From: Halotia branconii CENA392
Lineage (GTDB): Bacteria; Cyanobacteriota; Cyanobacteriia; Cyanobacteriales; Nostocaceae
Assembly: GCF_029953635.1 (NCBI RefSeq)
Contig: NZ_CP124543.1
Span: 5,497,455-5,561,454 of the forward strand
Reading direction: 5' to 3'
Length of the DNA: 64,000 nt
Shown here: piece by piece, positions 1 to 9,347 of the stretch
How positions within the stretch are numbered: position 1 is the stretch's first letter
Layout: the number at the start of each line of letters is the position of its first letter
The notes under the pieces: generated by a model
Databases searched by the model: none
The model's input: only the letters and a program-made list of their open reading frames with translations
Told to the model about the DNA's origin: nothing
Made by a program: the position numbers and the translations under genes

Positions 1-1817
1 CCTGTGACTTCTGGTAACTTGAGAATTTCTTTTTCTACCTGAGCCATGACTTTGCTAGTGTAATTGAGGGATACACCTTCTGGCCCTTGAATAATGGTGA
101 TGAAATAACCTTGGTCTTCATCAGGAATAAATGCCGTGGGTACACGAGTGTAAACCCAAGCAGTCAGTCCCAAGGAAAGAATAAATAGCAAAACAACGAT
201 CGCAGCCATGCGAGATAAGCGGTTTAAGGTTCGCTCATACCCCCGACGCATCCAATCTAAAAACCGATTAACTCGCTCAAAAATCCAACCTAACCAGCCA
301 CGGGGTCTTTGTCCTGGACGCAGCAATAAAGCAGATAAAGCAGGCGTGAGGGTAATGGCCAAAAAGGTAGAAATAGCAATCGAAAAGGCGATCGTTAAGG
401 CAAATTGTTTATATATCTGTCCTGTAGAGCCGGGAAAGAAGGCGACGGGGACAAATACCGCCATCAGTACCAAAGAAGTGGCAATTACTGCCCCTAATAG
501 TTCCCGCATCGATTCAGAAGCCGCCCGTCGGGGTGACATATTTTCTTCTTCAATTAAGCGAGAGATATTTTCAACTACGATAATTGCGTCATCTACCACC
601 AACCCCGTTGCTAAGGTCAACCCGAACATGGTCAAGGTATTAATAGAAAATCCAAAAATTTTGATAAAAGCGAAAGTCCCAATCAATGCCAGGGGAATTA
701 CAATCACGGGAATTATTGTAGTCCGCCAGTCTTGTAAGAAGATAAATATGACTAAGACTACAAGAGCGATCGCTTCTAACAATGTCTTAATAACTTCTTC
801 TAAAGAGGCTTCTACAAATAATGTTGTATCAAATGCTACCTGATATCTCATTCCTGGTGGGAAGCGTGGCGATAGTTGCGCCATCTCTGCCTTTACTGCC
901 TTAGCAACTTCTAAAGCGTTACTTCCCGGAGTGGGAAATATCCCTATACCCACACCTTCATTGCCTCTAAATCTCAAAAAAGTATTATAGTTCTCTGCTC
1001 CTAACTCTGCTCTGCCCACATCTTTCAATTTGACTAATGTGCCATCTGCACCTGTCTTGACTACCATGTCTGCAAATTCTTTAGTATCAGTAAGTCTACT
1101 GACTGCTTGCAGATCTATTTGGTACATTTGTCCTGGCACTGATGGTTGCTGACCAATTTGCCCAGCACCTACCTGGAGGTTTTGTTCATTAACTGCATCA
1201 ATTACATCCTCAGCAGTAAGATCACGACTAGCAAGACGGTTTGGGTCGAGCCATAAGCGCATAGCATAACGACGTTCACCAAAAATCCGCGCTTCACTCA
1301 CGCCGTCAATTCTCTTCAGTGCATCTACGATGTAAAGATCGGCATAGTTGCTTAAAAATACATTGTCATACTCTTTGTTTTCTGAGTACAGTCCCATCGC
1401 TAAAAGGATGTTGTTAGACTGCTTACTAACAGTGACTCCAGTTCGCTGTACTGCTTCTGGCAATTGCGGCTCGGCAAGAGACACACGATTTTGCACATCT
1501 ACCGCAGCGATATCTTTGTCTCGCGATGCATCAAATGTAACTGTGATCGTACTGCTACCATTATTACTACTGCTCGAAGTCATGTATTTCATGCCTTCAA
1601 CGCCGTTAATTTGGCGTTCTAAGATAGTAGTTACCGTATTTTCTACGACTTCAGCACTGGCTCCAACATAATTAGCAGTCACGTTGATTTGAGTTGGGCT
1701 GATTTCTGGATAACGGTCAGTAGGTAATGTTGGAATACTAATTGCCCCAACTAACAAAATGATTAGGGAGCAGACACTTGTAAATACAGGTCGCCTAATA
1801 AAAAAGTCAGCAAACAT
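1..1817 (-). CDS. RND multidrug efflux permease, HAE1/AcrB type (3' end beyond window)
   Basis: Inner-membrane proton-driven drug exporter that works with the adaptor encoded just upstream and an outer-membrane channel. Translating the minus strand from the ATG at 1817 gives MFADFFIRRPVFTSVCSLII, the usual RND N-terminus with TM1. It then gives a long porter domain (TDRYPEISPTQI; the GGNEG-like part is RFRGNEGVGIGI). TM4 carries GLVVDDAIIVVEN, with the two Asp residues of the proton relay, followed by a run that reads SPRRAASESMREL. About 605 codons are present; full-length relatives have about 1,050, so the C-terminal half lies outside the window. It is separated from the adaptor gene by 117 bp of C/G-rich low-complexity sequence and is probably co-transcribed with it. 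The substrate cannot be told from sequence. Confidence 0.93.
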   Translation of the reverse strand, partial: MFADFFIRRPVFTSVCSLIILLVGAISIPTLPTDRYPEISPTQINVTANYVGASAEVVENTVTTILERQINGVEGMKYMTSSSSNNGSSTITVTFDASRDKDIAAVDVQNRVSLAEPQLPEAVQRTGVTVSKQSNNILLAMGLYSENKEYDNVFLSNYADLYIVDALKRIDGVSEARIFGERRYAMRLWLDPNRLASRDLTAEDVIDAVNEQNLQVGAGQIGQQPSVPGQMYQIDLQAVSRLTDTKEFADMVVKTGADGTLVKLKDVGRAELGAENYNTFLRFRGNEGVGIGIFPTPGSNALEVAKAVKAEMAQLSPRFPPGMRYQVAFDTTLFVEASLEEVIKTLLEAIALVVLVIFIFLQDWRTTIIPVIVIPLALIGTFAFIKIFGFSINTLTMFGLTLATGLVVDDAIIVVENISRLIEEENMSPRRAASESMRELLGAVIATSLVLMAVFVPVAFFPGSTGQIYKQFALTIAFSIAISTFLAITLTPALSALLLRPGQRPRGWLGWIFERVNRFLDWMRRGYERTLNRLSRMAAIVVLLFILSLGLTAWVYTRVPTAFIPDEDQGYFITIIQGPEGVSLNYTSKVMAQVEKEILKLPEVT

Positions 1818-1934
1818 AAAAATAGGGAATGGGAAATGGGGAATAAGGCATGGGGCATAGGGCATGGGGCATAGGACATCAAAAGATTTTTCCTATGTCC
1901 CTAGTCCCTAGTCCCTAACCCCTAGCCCCTGTTA
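1818..1934. repeat. Low-complexity GGGCATA / CCCTAGT repeat between efflux genes
   Basis: Short tandem units of the form GGGCATGGGGCATAGG followed by CCCTAGTCCCTAGTCCCTAACCCC fill the gap between adaptor and permease. Such degenerate short tandem repeats are common between genes in filamentous cyanobacteria. No gene is visible. Confidence 0.6.
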
Positions 1935-3254
1935 CTAAGATTCAGGAACAATGGGAATGCCATCCTTAAGATTCAAGAGTCCTGAGATGACAATTTTGTC
2001 TTCTGGCTTTAATCCTTCAAGAACTTGATAATTATTATTTCTGATATCACCTAATTTCACTGGCTTTTGCCGAGCTACAAGTTGAGAAACTCCCTTGGGA
2101 GATTTTTCTGTTTGTGCTACATAGACAAAAGTTTCTCCAGCAACGCGAGAGACTGCTGTAGTTGGAATCAAGACTCCAGAGCGTTGATTCCAAATCACTC
2201 TAGCTCGCACTAATTGATCTGCTCGCAGCTGACCCTGTGAATTGTTAAAAAGTGCTTTGATTAATATCGATTGAGTATTATTGCTGGCAAGCGGTGAAAT
2301 GAAAAATACTCTACTATTGCCTATGGTTTTACCTTGTGTATTCATCAGTTCCACAGGCATTCCCTTACGCAGTTGTGATCCTCGCTCCAGTGGCACAGAT
2401 ATTTTGACTTCTAAAGGTTGGTTTTGAGTGATGCTAACTAGCTGGGTGGAAGTATTAACGAAATCACCTATTTTCACTGGGATATCGCCAACCGTACCTG
2501 CAAAAGGAGCAGTAACTCTGTAGTACTGAAGTTGAACTTCTTGCTCTTCGGTATTTGCTTGAGCTTGTTGCAAGTCTCTTTGCGCCTGTAAAATGGTGGC
2601 TTGTTGGGCTTGAATCTTAGAATTAATTGCACCAAGATTAGCCTTAGCTGTGGCCAAGCGATTGGCATATTGATCTTTAGTCTGTCGAGATACGGCTCCT
2701 TGTTGGGCTAAATTCTCATATCTTTCGTAGTCTTGCTGATTTAATTGCAAATCAGCAACGTTGGATAATCGTTCCGCTTCTAATGATTTAAGAGTAGCGC
2801 GGGCATTTTCCAACTGCGCTCTAGCTGCTTGAGCCGCAGCATCGATACTACTGACTGCTGCTTTTTGCTGCCTAGGATCTACTTGAATAACTGCTGCTCC
2901 TGCTGCAACTGGATCTCCTGATCTCACAAATATTTGGGTGACTTGACCTTGGATTCTCGGCTGGAGCGTTACCGAACGACGAGACTCAAGGCTGGCAATA
3001 AAATCTGTACTATCTTCTATTGTGCCAACTTGCACTGGAGATACCTTCACTCTGACTCCTGGAGGTTGAGCATTAGTGGTTGAAGGTTGTTGATTTGCAG
3101 AAGAGAGTAAATGCCAAATTACAGCTGTTCCACCCCCTATCAGTAGTATAAAGGCTAACAATAACCGAAGCCACCGCCGTTTTTTGGGAGGTGGCTCATA
3201 AGAGGTTTGTGGAAGATTTTCTCCAAAATCAGTTTGAGGCTCAGGGGATGTCAT
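1935..3254 (-). CDS. RND efflux periplasmic adaptor (membrane fusion protein, HlyD/AcrA family)
   Basis: 439 residues. It links the inner-membrane RND pump to an outer-membrane channel. A single N-terminal membrane segment (about residues 29-48, RLLLAFILLIGGGTAVIWHL) follows a short cytoplasmic Pro/Lys-rich stretch. The lipoyl/barrel-sandwich half follows (SVTLQPRIQGQVTQIFVRSG near 95-115). Next comes a long alpha-helical hairpin rich in Ala/Gln (about 130-245), the second lipoyl half (YYRVTAPFAGTVGDIPVKIG) and the beta-barrel/membrane-proximal domain. Length and order match AcrA/MexA-like adaptors. It lies directly upstream of the permease on the same strand, giving the usual adaptor-pump operon. 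No outer-membrane component is seen in this window. Confidence 0.92.
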   Translation of the reverse strand: MTSPEPQTDFGENLPQTSYEPPPKKRRWLRLLLAFILLIGGGTAVIWHLLSSANQQPSTTNAQPPGVRVKVSPVQVGTIEDSTDFIASLESRRSVTLQPRIQGQVTQIFVRSGDPVAAGAAVIQVDPRQQKAAVSSIDAAAQAARAQLENARATLKSLEAERLSNVADLQLNQQDYERYENLAQQGAVSRQTKDQYANRLATAKANLGAINSKIQAQQATILQAQRDLQQAQANTEEQEVQLQYYRVTAPFAGTVGDIPVKIGDFVNTSTQLVSITQNQPLEVKISVPLERGSQLRKGMPVELMNTQGKTIGNSRVFFISPLASNNTQSILIKALFNNSQGQLRADQLVRARVIWNQRSGVLIPTTAVSRVAGETFVYVAQTEKSPKGVSQLVARQKPVKLGDIRNNNYQVLEGLKPEDKIVISGLLNLKDGIPIVPES

Positions 3255-3674
3255 GGCTTACAGAGAACCTAAAAACAAATTAACAAATTAAATAGAACTG
3301 CATCAGGATTTCGGCTGTTAAAGTGGTAGAAAATTACTGATTTAGCATCAGGTCTGGCAACGAGTTTGATAATTACTACCTAACTATACAGCCTGAGAGA
3401 TTTTGCATAATCTACCCAAAGGTCAATGATATATACTCTACCTCTATCAATGGTGAAGTTATAATTAATTTATTTAGTGGTCATAGTTATAAAAATGACT
3501 GTTAACGGCATCTCTTCTATAGTTGTTATGTAGTCAATATTGGCTCCAGACAAATTTTATGGATAATGAATAACTTCAATAGAACTACTATGACAAGGTT
3601 ATTTAGATCGAAAGCTTCTCTTAGTACCAATTCTCTATAAACTTGCACTTAATCAATACTTTCGCCATTTTTGT

Positions 3675-3707
3675 GTAGGTTGGGTTGAGGCACGAAACCC
3701 AACCTAC
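3675..3707. repeat. Short palindromic repeat GTAGGTTGGGTT...AACCCAACCTAC
   Basis: Twelve-base perfect inverted repeat with a 9-base loop. A longer relative with the same ends lies at 52658-52729. Likely a dispersed palindromic element of the cyanobacterial genome rather than a gene-specific site. Confidence 0.6.
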
Positions 3708-3835
3708 GAATCAAAGCTTTTTTCACTTTGGCGAAGGTATTGTTAATCATATAGCAATCTGATTTGATTAATAAACATATTTGCGTAGGGAGGGAACAGG
3801 AAAAAAGGGAATGAGAGCATCCCACTTTTTTGAAC

Positions 3836-3932
3836 GTCATTGCGAACGTAACGAAGTGGAGTGAAGCAATCGCAAAATCTCTGACTAAAAACAAGTCAAT
3901 GCGATTGCTTCGTCGTTCCTCCTCGCAATGAC
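3836..3932. repeat. Dispersed inverted-repeat element, GTCATTGCGA ends
   Basis: Starts with GTCATTGCGAACG and ends with CTCGCAATGAC, with an internal pair AAGCAATCGCA/TGCGATTGCTT. A related sequence (GTCATTACGAG...TCGCAATGAC) sits inside the element at 21095-21222, so this is a dispersed family. Confidence 0.55.
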
Positions 3933-4159
3933 ACTTATTCTATTGTTGTCAAATAAAAACTGGGATGCACCCAAAGGGAATTAGGGGTGTACTGAGTTTT
4001 TTCTCCAAATCAAATAGGAGTCTTATATCTTTTTCTTTGTTTGGTACTCTTGGTACTCGTGGCGTTCTTGATGAAGTAGTCCGGTTTTGATCTTTTGCAT
4101 CTGCCATTAACTTCTGACTACAAATCTTTAAATCTAAGTTAAAGACAAACTTGCCATAA

Positions 4160-5359
4160 TCAACGTTTAGTTTTCTGGAATATCCGCCGCTGAGGCTTAT
4201 TTTCCCTGGTTCTTCGTAAGGGTAATACTTCCGCTTCACTACTCTCGCGGGCTACGCGAATTAGCAACCCAGCAGCTACCAAACTGGCAATCATAGAATT
4301 ACCACCATAACTAAACATAGGTAAGGGTAAACCTGTAGTTGGCAGCGAACCTGTGGCCACACCAATATGCAGTAATGATTGTCCTACCATTAAAATTGTC
4401 ACACCGATCGCGACTAATCGATTCACTGGGTTCTTTGCCTTGAGTGCCACGATTAATCCTAAAGTGGCAAATAAAGCTAAAAGTATCAATAACGCCATAC
4501 TGCCAACAAATCCAAATTCTTCCGCGAAGACGGCAAAAATAAAGTCAGTGTCTTGAATTGGTAAATAAAACAGCTTTTGTTGAGAAAGTCCATATCCAGC
4601 CCCCCAGGTTTTACCAGAACCTACCGCTAGTAAACTTTGTACTAGCTGGTAGCCATCACCTGTAGCATCCGCCCAAGGATTAAGGAACGACATCACTCGT
4701 TTGCGTTGGTACTCTTTAATACTAATACTGAGTGTTGCTAATACTATGCCACCGAGGGCTGTTCCTCCCAAATATTTGTAAGGTAGTCCTGCCGCTAAAG
4801 CAATGAGCCAAATAGTCATACCGCAAAGTGCTGTTGTACTTAAGTTAGGCTGAGCGATAATACCTAACAGTACTAAACAAAATATACCCAGCCAAGTGAA
4901 GCGAACTCGCCAAGTCAGTCGTTCCCACTGTCCAAATAGTCGCGCACTTTGCAATACCAAAAAGGGTTTAATCAATTCTGAAGGTTGAATTGGCACTGGC
5001 CCGATGGCTATCCAACGCGCAGCGTCAAAAGCTTTTTTACCTAATCCTGGAATCAAGGTTACGAAAATTAATATCAAAAACAGGGCTAAAAACCAATGAG
5101 ATACCCTCAAAATTTTCCGTAAGGGGAGATTAACAATAATGTTGAATCCGATTAAAGAAACTAAAACCCACAAGATTTGACGCTTAAAGTAATACAGTCC
5201 ATCACCTTGACGTGCATCAGCGACAGCATAGGATGCTGAAAACAGCATAATCAACCCGACGAACAGCCAAATTAACGTTAACCAGCGCAGTAACCGCGCT
5301 TCTAACGCCCAGCTAGAGACAGAGTTATCAAAAATTGGAATCAGGCGGCGTAGATTCAC
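4160..5359 (-). CDS. ftsW: SEDS-family peptidoglycan glycosyltransferase FtsW
   Basis: 399 residues. Polytopic inner-membrane protein that polymerises lipid II into glycan strands, with a partner transpeptidase, at the division site. About ten hydrophobic helices are visible. SEDS hallmarks are PVPIQPSELIKP (121-132), the QDTDFIFAVFAEEFGF segment (269-284) containing the conserved acidic residues, and TTGLPLPMFSYGGNS (341-355). The basic C-terminal tail (RRTRENKPQRRIF) is cytoplasmic. RodA is the alternative name within the same family; FtsW is favoured by overall similarity as I recall it. The next gene upstream on the same strand is a class A penicillin-binding protein, so two cell-wall polymerases lie side by side. 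Confidence 0.88.
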   Translation of the reverse strand: MNLRRLIPIFDNSVSSWALEARLLRWLTLIWLFVGLIMLFSASYAVADARQGDGLYYFKRQILWVLVSLIGFNIIVNLPLRKILRVSHWFLALFLILIFVTLIPGLGKKAFDAARWIAIGPVPIQPSELIKPFLVLQSARLFGQWERLTWRVRFTWLGIFCLVLLGIIAQPNLSTTALCGMTIWLIALAAGLPYKYLGGTALGGIVLATLSISIKEYQRKRVMSFLNPWADATGDGYQLVQSLLAVGSGKTWGAGYGLSQQKLFYLPIQDTDFIFAVFAEEFGFVGSMALLILLALFATLGLIVALKAKNPVNRLVAIGVTILMVGQSLLHIGVATGSLPTTGLPLPMFSYGGNSMIASLVAAGLLIRVARESSEAEVLPLRRTRENKPQRRIFQKTKR

Positions 5360-5513
5360 GATTTAGTACGAGTAATAAAGTTAGGAGTAAGAAATAAAAC
5401 TCATAATTTATAACTTATAACTCATAACTTGTAACTCATAATATGCGATCGCGTGATGAATTTAATTACGCTACGTGGGTCAGTTGTCAAGTTAGTTGAC
5501 AACTGACAAAACT

Positions 5514-7853
5514 CTATTGACCAGGTCTGAGTCTCTCCCGCCACGAAGGTTGTGATGATGAATCAGAACTCTTATTTTGAGCAGATGAAGAACTCCGAGA
5601 TCTCGAAGGCGATTTTGATTCCACTCGTCTAGTTCTGCTACTCCCAGAAGTAGATTCACTAGAACTTGATGTTCTTCTACGATAACGTCGCCGTCTTCTA
5701 GGTGACTCTGAAGAGGTATCGTTGTTTTGTTGGTAACGTCTTCTACTTCTTCTACTTCTGGATGAACCGTTATCATCGGAATTATGAGAATTTGCCTCAC
5801 TATCTTCGTCTGAAGAAAGGGAGCGATTGAGGATTTTTTTGGGCTTGACAGGTTTGGCCTTAATGCTGCCTTTGCGACCTTCTAACTTTGGTCTTTTAGG
5901 GAACTTTTCTACAGGTATTCCCTCTACTGCTTTTTCCATAAATTCATTCCAGGTGTAAGCAGCACTACCACTACTTCCCCAAGTGGGACGGTTGTCATCG
6001 TTACCTAGCCAAACTCCTGTGACTAGTTGAGGAATATAGCCAATAAACCATAAATCGCGGGCTTCATCTGATGTGCCAGTCTTGCCGGCTACAGGTCGAT
6101 TACCTAATTGGGCGGCAGCACCAGTACCATTTTCTACAACGTTGCGTAACATCCAAGTCGTGATCTCAGCACTAACAGGGTCAAGCACTCGCTTGGCTTG
6201 AAAATTCTTTGACCAAATTACCTCACCTTGGCGATTCAGGATACGGCGAATGCCATGAGGTTCTGTGTGTAATCCCTGAGTGGCAAAACTACCGTAAGCA
6301 CTGGTTAATTCTAGTAAATTGACTTCATTCGAGCCAAGAGCTAAAGAATAGGTGGGTTGGAGGTCTGATTTAATTCCCATGTTATGAGCCAATTTTATTG
6401 TTGGTTCAAATCCCACATCGATTAATACCTTCACCGCAATTACATTGATAGAACGGGTGAGGGCATCTCGCATACTCATCGAGCCACGGAAAGTCTTACC
6501 GTAGTTTTTGGGTTCGTAGTCATCGACTACAAAGGGTGCATCTACGTAGCTATCGTAGGGACTCTTGCCAGTGGCTATTGCTGTGGCATAAACGAAACCT
6601 TTAAATGTCGAGCCTGGTTGACGTTGTGCTTGGGTGACACGATTAAACTGGTTTTTCCCGAAATCTTTTCCCCCAACCATAGCCTGAATTTCGCCATTAC
6701 GAGGGTCAATTGCTACTAAAGATGCTTGTTTAAAGTTTTCCCAGCGTCCTTGATTTCGCAACGTTTTAGCAACTGCGGCTTCTGCTAACTTTTGCCAATT
6801 TGGGACTAGGGTGGTTTCTACAACTAAACCGCCGCTATCTAAAACTTCAGGGGAAACGTACTTCGGTAATTCTTTTTGAATGTAGCTGGTAAAGTAGGGA
6901 GATTCTACTTGCAGTCGCTTGGGTAAACTGCTGATTAGGGTTAATGGTGCTTGAGTTGCTTCTTGCCTTTGGGCTGCTGTGATTACTCCATCTTCTTGCA
7001 TCCGCTGCAATACCAAGTTTCGCCGCTGTTTAGCAGCTTCGGGATTCTGCTCTGGGGAGTATGAACTAGGTGCAGGCGCTAATCCAGCGATCGTCGCCAT
7101 TTCTGGTAAGGTAAGTTGATCTACCGTTTTACTAAAATATACCCAAGCGGCATCTGCTACACCATAAGCACCAGACCCCAAGTAAACCAGATTCAAATAG
7201 CGCTCTAGAATCTGGTCTTTGGTCAATTCTTGCTCCATTTTTTGTGCTAAGCGGACTTCTTTAAGTTTGCGCCAAATTGTCCGTTCTTGCTTCAAAAAAA
7301 GAATGCGGGCTACTTGCTGAGTGATGGTGCTACCACCTTCTACTACATTTTGCGATCGCAAGTTATTCCAACCTGCTCTAATAATTCCTTGAGGGTCGAT
7401 GCCATGATGTTGCTTAAATCTTCTATCTTCTGAAGCGATGAAGGCTTTTTGCAGGTTATTAGGTATCTGCTCTAGTTTTAGTTGTTCTCTAGTGACTTCA
7501 CCTTGCTGTTGTAATATGGTTCCATCGACGGCTTTAATTGTCAGTGTTTGCTCTCGCACAACAGCTTTCAATTCAGATTTATCAGGCAAAGTCCGATCTA
7601 TTGAGCCGATAACGTAGGTACAAGCGATAATCCCACCGCCTACACTCAAGCCTGTCCAAAACCAGATTCGACGATAAAACGGTTTATCGCTTCTGGTTAG
7701 CCTAGTAATTATACCAGATGAGACACCACTCACCTGACTCAATAGTTGCCTTGCCTTCACAAGCTTTGTTGGAGGTAAGGTCTTATTTGTCGATTCTTCG
7801 TTATCGTAATGATTACCAGGTTGCAATCGCGGTTCCTCCTTATTCAGAGTCAC
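5514..7853 (-). CDS. Class A penicillin-binding protein (GT51 transglycosylase plus transpeptidase)
   Basis: 779 residues. Bifunctional enzyme that polymerises and crosslinks peptidoglycan in the periplasm. One membrane anchor at about 62-85. The GT51 domain shows EDRRF (142-146) with the catalytic Glu and GGSTITQQ (173-180). The transpeptidase shows STFK (415-418, nucleophile Ser415), SIN (468-470) and KTG (591-593). From about residue 655 the protein continues into a roughly 120-residue tail very rich in Arg and Ser (runs such as RRRRRYRRR and SSSSEST), probably disordered and positively charged. The start gives a roughly 60-residue polar cytoplasmic segment. Located 154 bp upstream of ftsW on the same strand. 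Confidence 0.93.
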   Translation of the reverse strand: MTLNKEEPRLQPGNHYDNEESTNKTLPPTKLVKARQLLSQVSGVSSGIITRLTRSDKPFYRRIWFWTGLSVGGGIIACTYVIGSIDRTLPDKSELKAVVREQTLTIKAVDGTILQQQGEVTREQLKLEQIPNNLQKAFIASEDRRFKQHHGIDPQGIIRAGWNNLRSQNVVEGGSTITQQVARILFLKQERTIWRKLKEVRLAQKMEQELTKDQILERYLNLVYLGSGAYGVADAAWVYFSKTVDQLTLPEMATIAGLAPAPSSYSPEQNPEAAKQRRNLVLQRMQEDGVITAAQRQEATQAPLTLISSLPKRLQVESPYFTSYIQKELPKYVSPEVLDSGGLVVETTLVPNWQKLAEAAVAKTLRNQGRWENFKQASLVAIDPRNGEIQAMVGGKDFGKNQFNRVTQAQRQPGSTFKGFVYATAIATGKSPYDSYVDAPFVVDDYEPKNYGKTFRGSMSMRDALTRSINVIAVKVLIDVGFEPTIKLAHNMGIKSDLQPTYSLALGSNEVNLLELTSAYGSFATQGLHTEPHGIRRILNRQGEVIWSKNFQAKRVLDPVSAEITTWMLRNVVENGTGAAAQLGNRPVAGKTGTSDEARDLWFIGYIPQLVTGVWLGNDDNRPTWGSSGSAAYTWNEFMEKAVEGIPVEKFPKRPKLEGRKGSIKAKPVKPKKILNRSLSSDEDSEANSHNSDDNGSSRSRRSRRRYQQNNDTSSESPRRRRRYRRRTSSSSESTSGSSRTRRVESKSPSRSRSSSSAQNKSSDSSSQPSWRERLRPGQ

Positions 7854-8118
7854 TTAAATTAGTTGCTCGTTGCTTGAACTAGGAGGTAGGCTTACCCACA
7901 TCAGTTCTTTGCTTAAAGTATTTGATACTTAACCGCCACGTAATCATCTTGGGGTTAGCGCGCTTCGTGTTAGTATAATAGCCTATAAATAATTAACTAA
8001 ATCTATTGGTACATAATGTTTTTTTTAATTGTTTTATTTTTATTTATTTAAAATAAAACAGTAGTTTGATGGTAATTTCTCAGACCTACTAAGACTATTA
8101 AAAATACTTGGTAAAAAT

Positions 8119-8652
8119 GTGACTAATGATGCGATCAAGCGCTTAGAAAGTAGAATAATCCCTAAGTACAAGCAAAGCGCAATTGCTCTTGGTAGTAATA
8201 TGGGCAATTCCGCAAAAATTTTAGCAGCGGCTATAGATATATTAGCTAAAACACCTAGTATTGTTTTACAAGCTAAATCTAGTTTATATCAAACCAAAGC
8301 AGTAGGGCCACCGCAGCCAGACTACTTAAATGGCTGCGCTCTTGTGCAAACAGAAATGCCACCGCAGCAATTATTAAATACCTTGCTAGCAATAGAACAA
8401 AAATTTGGGCGGGTGCGACAAGAACATTGGGGACCGCGATCGCTTGATTTGGATTTGTTATTATATGATGACTTAATCTGGAATACACCAACCCTTCAAA
8501 TTCCCCATCCTCGAATGCGGGAACGAGCTTTTGTATTAGTGCCACTTGCAGAAATTGCCCCAGGTTGGGTAGAACCGATTTCTGGGTGTGCTATCAAAGA
8601 TTTGGTGAAAGAGGTAGACTGTTCTGATGTACATTTATTGCAGGGCAATTAA
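8119..8652 (+). CDS. folK: 2-amino-4-hydroxy-6-hydroxymethyldihydropteridine pyrophosphokinase (HPPK)
   Basis: 177 residues. Transfers pyrophosphate from ATP to 6-hydroxymethyl-dihydropterin in folate synthesis. Visible motifs: AIALGSNMGN near residue 22 (the N-terminal pterin site), RVRQEHWGPRSLDLDLLLYDD (ATP/Mg site with paired Asp residues) and IPHPRMRERAFVLVPLAEIAP. The start is a GTG at 8119 that overlaps an out-of-frame ATGTGA; no strong ribosome binding site precedes it. Stand-alone, not fused to folB or folP. A Nudix hydrolase gene follows 86 bp downstream in the same direction; some Nudix enzymes act in folate synthesis, but this one looks more like an ADP-ribose pyrophosphatase. Confidence 0.92.
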   Translation: MTNDAIKRLESRIIPKYKQSAIALGSNMGNSAKILAAAIDILAKTPSIVLQAKSSLYQTKAVGPPQPDYLNGCALVQTEMPPQQLLNTLLAIEQKFGRVRQEHWGPRSLDLDLLLYDDLIWNTPTLQIPHPRMRERAFVLVPLAEIAPGWVEPISGCAIKDLVKEVDCSDVHLLQGN

Positions 8653-8738
8653 AATTACTACCCAATAAACGCACAAGACGCTGGTTTGATGATTAATCAC
8701 AGTGTTTATCTCGGTATTAAAGATAACAGAATTTTATT

Positions 8739-9287
8739 ATGCCATTAGGTAGAGAATTACCACAGCTGCTAAAACAGCGCTTATTTCATAAAGGACGCAA
8801 GTTTGATTTTGAAGTGAATCGTCTGCGTTTGCCTAATAAATCAGAAGGAGAATGGGAGTGTATTCGTCACCCAGGCGGTGCTTTAGCTATACCCATAACA
8901 GCAGAGGGTAAACTTGTACTCGTGCGCCAATATCGTTTTGCAGTTCAGGGACGTTTATTAGAATTTCCTGCGGGTACTGTAGAATCAACTGAAGATCCCT
9001 TAGAAACAATACAACGTGAAATTGCCGAAGAAACTGGCTATAGCGCTCAAAAATGGGACAAGATAGGAGAGTTTTTCTTGGCTCCTGGCTATTCTGACGA
9101 AATTATCTACGCCTTTCTGGCACGAGATTTAGAAAAGCTCGATACATTACCAGAACGTGATGAAGATGAGGATCTCGAAACTGTATTATTGACTCCTGAA
9201 GAAATGGAAACAGCTATTTTGGAAGGAGAGCTAGTAGATGCTAAATCAATTTCTAGCTTTTTCCTAGCTCGTTCTTTTTTGCTTTAA
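8739..9287 (+). CDS. Nudix hydrolase, ADP-ribose pyrophosphatase-like
   Basis: 182 residues. Hydrolyses a nucleoside diphosphate linked to another group. The Nudix box is complete at 79-101: G, then E at +6, and REIAEETGY, which holds the metal-binding Glu residues. Upstream PGGALAIPI and LVLVRQYRFAVQGRLLEFPAG match the ADP-ribose pyrophosphatase subgroup, where the protein usually dimerises. The substrate is inferred from subgroup resemblance only. Same strand as folK. Downstream (9298-9325) lies a GGACTAAAGTCC palindrome of a dispersed repeat type. Confidence 0.88.
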   Translation: MPLGRELPQLLKQRLFHKGRKFDFEVNRLRLPNKSEGEWECIRHPGGALAIPITAEGKLVLVRQYRFAVQGRLLEFPAGTVESTEDPLETIQREIAEETGYSAQKWDKIGEFFLAPGYSDEIIYAFLARDLEKLDTLPERDEDEDLETVLLTPEEMETAILEGELVDAKSISSFFLARSFLL

Positions 9288-9297
9288 ATTGTGTAAT

Positions 9298-9322
9298 AAG
9301 GACTAAAGTCCTGACTACAAAC
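9298..9322. repeat. GGACTAAAGTCC palindrome
   Basis: The self-complementary GGACTAAAGTCC followed by TGACTAC lies just after the Nudix gene. Related copies occur near 47632-47660 and 53770-53785, so this is a dispersed palindromic motif between genes. Confidence 0.45.
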
Positions 9323-9347
9323 TAATCAAAATTAATGCAATAAAACA

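Larger units (their letters stand above)
3255..4159. other. Intergenic region with two inverted-repeat elements
   Basis: About 900 bp without a convincing gene. It holds a short perfect inverted repeat (3675-3707) and a longer element bounded by GTCATTGCGA/TCGCAATGAC ends (3836-3932), listed separately. The reading frames here (around 3649-3894 and 3949-4239) run through these repeats or into ftsW and look spurious. The left part (3255-3640) is AT-rich and probably contains the adaptor promoter, which I cannot place. Confidence 0.6.

Noticed and set aside
208..843. 211-codon plus-strand frame and a further frame at 1348-1671
   Set aside because: Antisense shadows of the RND permease, whose minus-strand translation has clear family motifs.
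3649..3894. 81-codon minus-strand frame
   Set aside because: Runs through the palindrome at 3675-3707 and the repeat at 3836-3932; composition reflects the repeats.
3949..4239. 96-codon minus-strand frame overlapping the ftsW 3' end
   Set aside because: Overlaps a well-supported gene, no family resemblance, no ribosome binding site.
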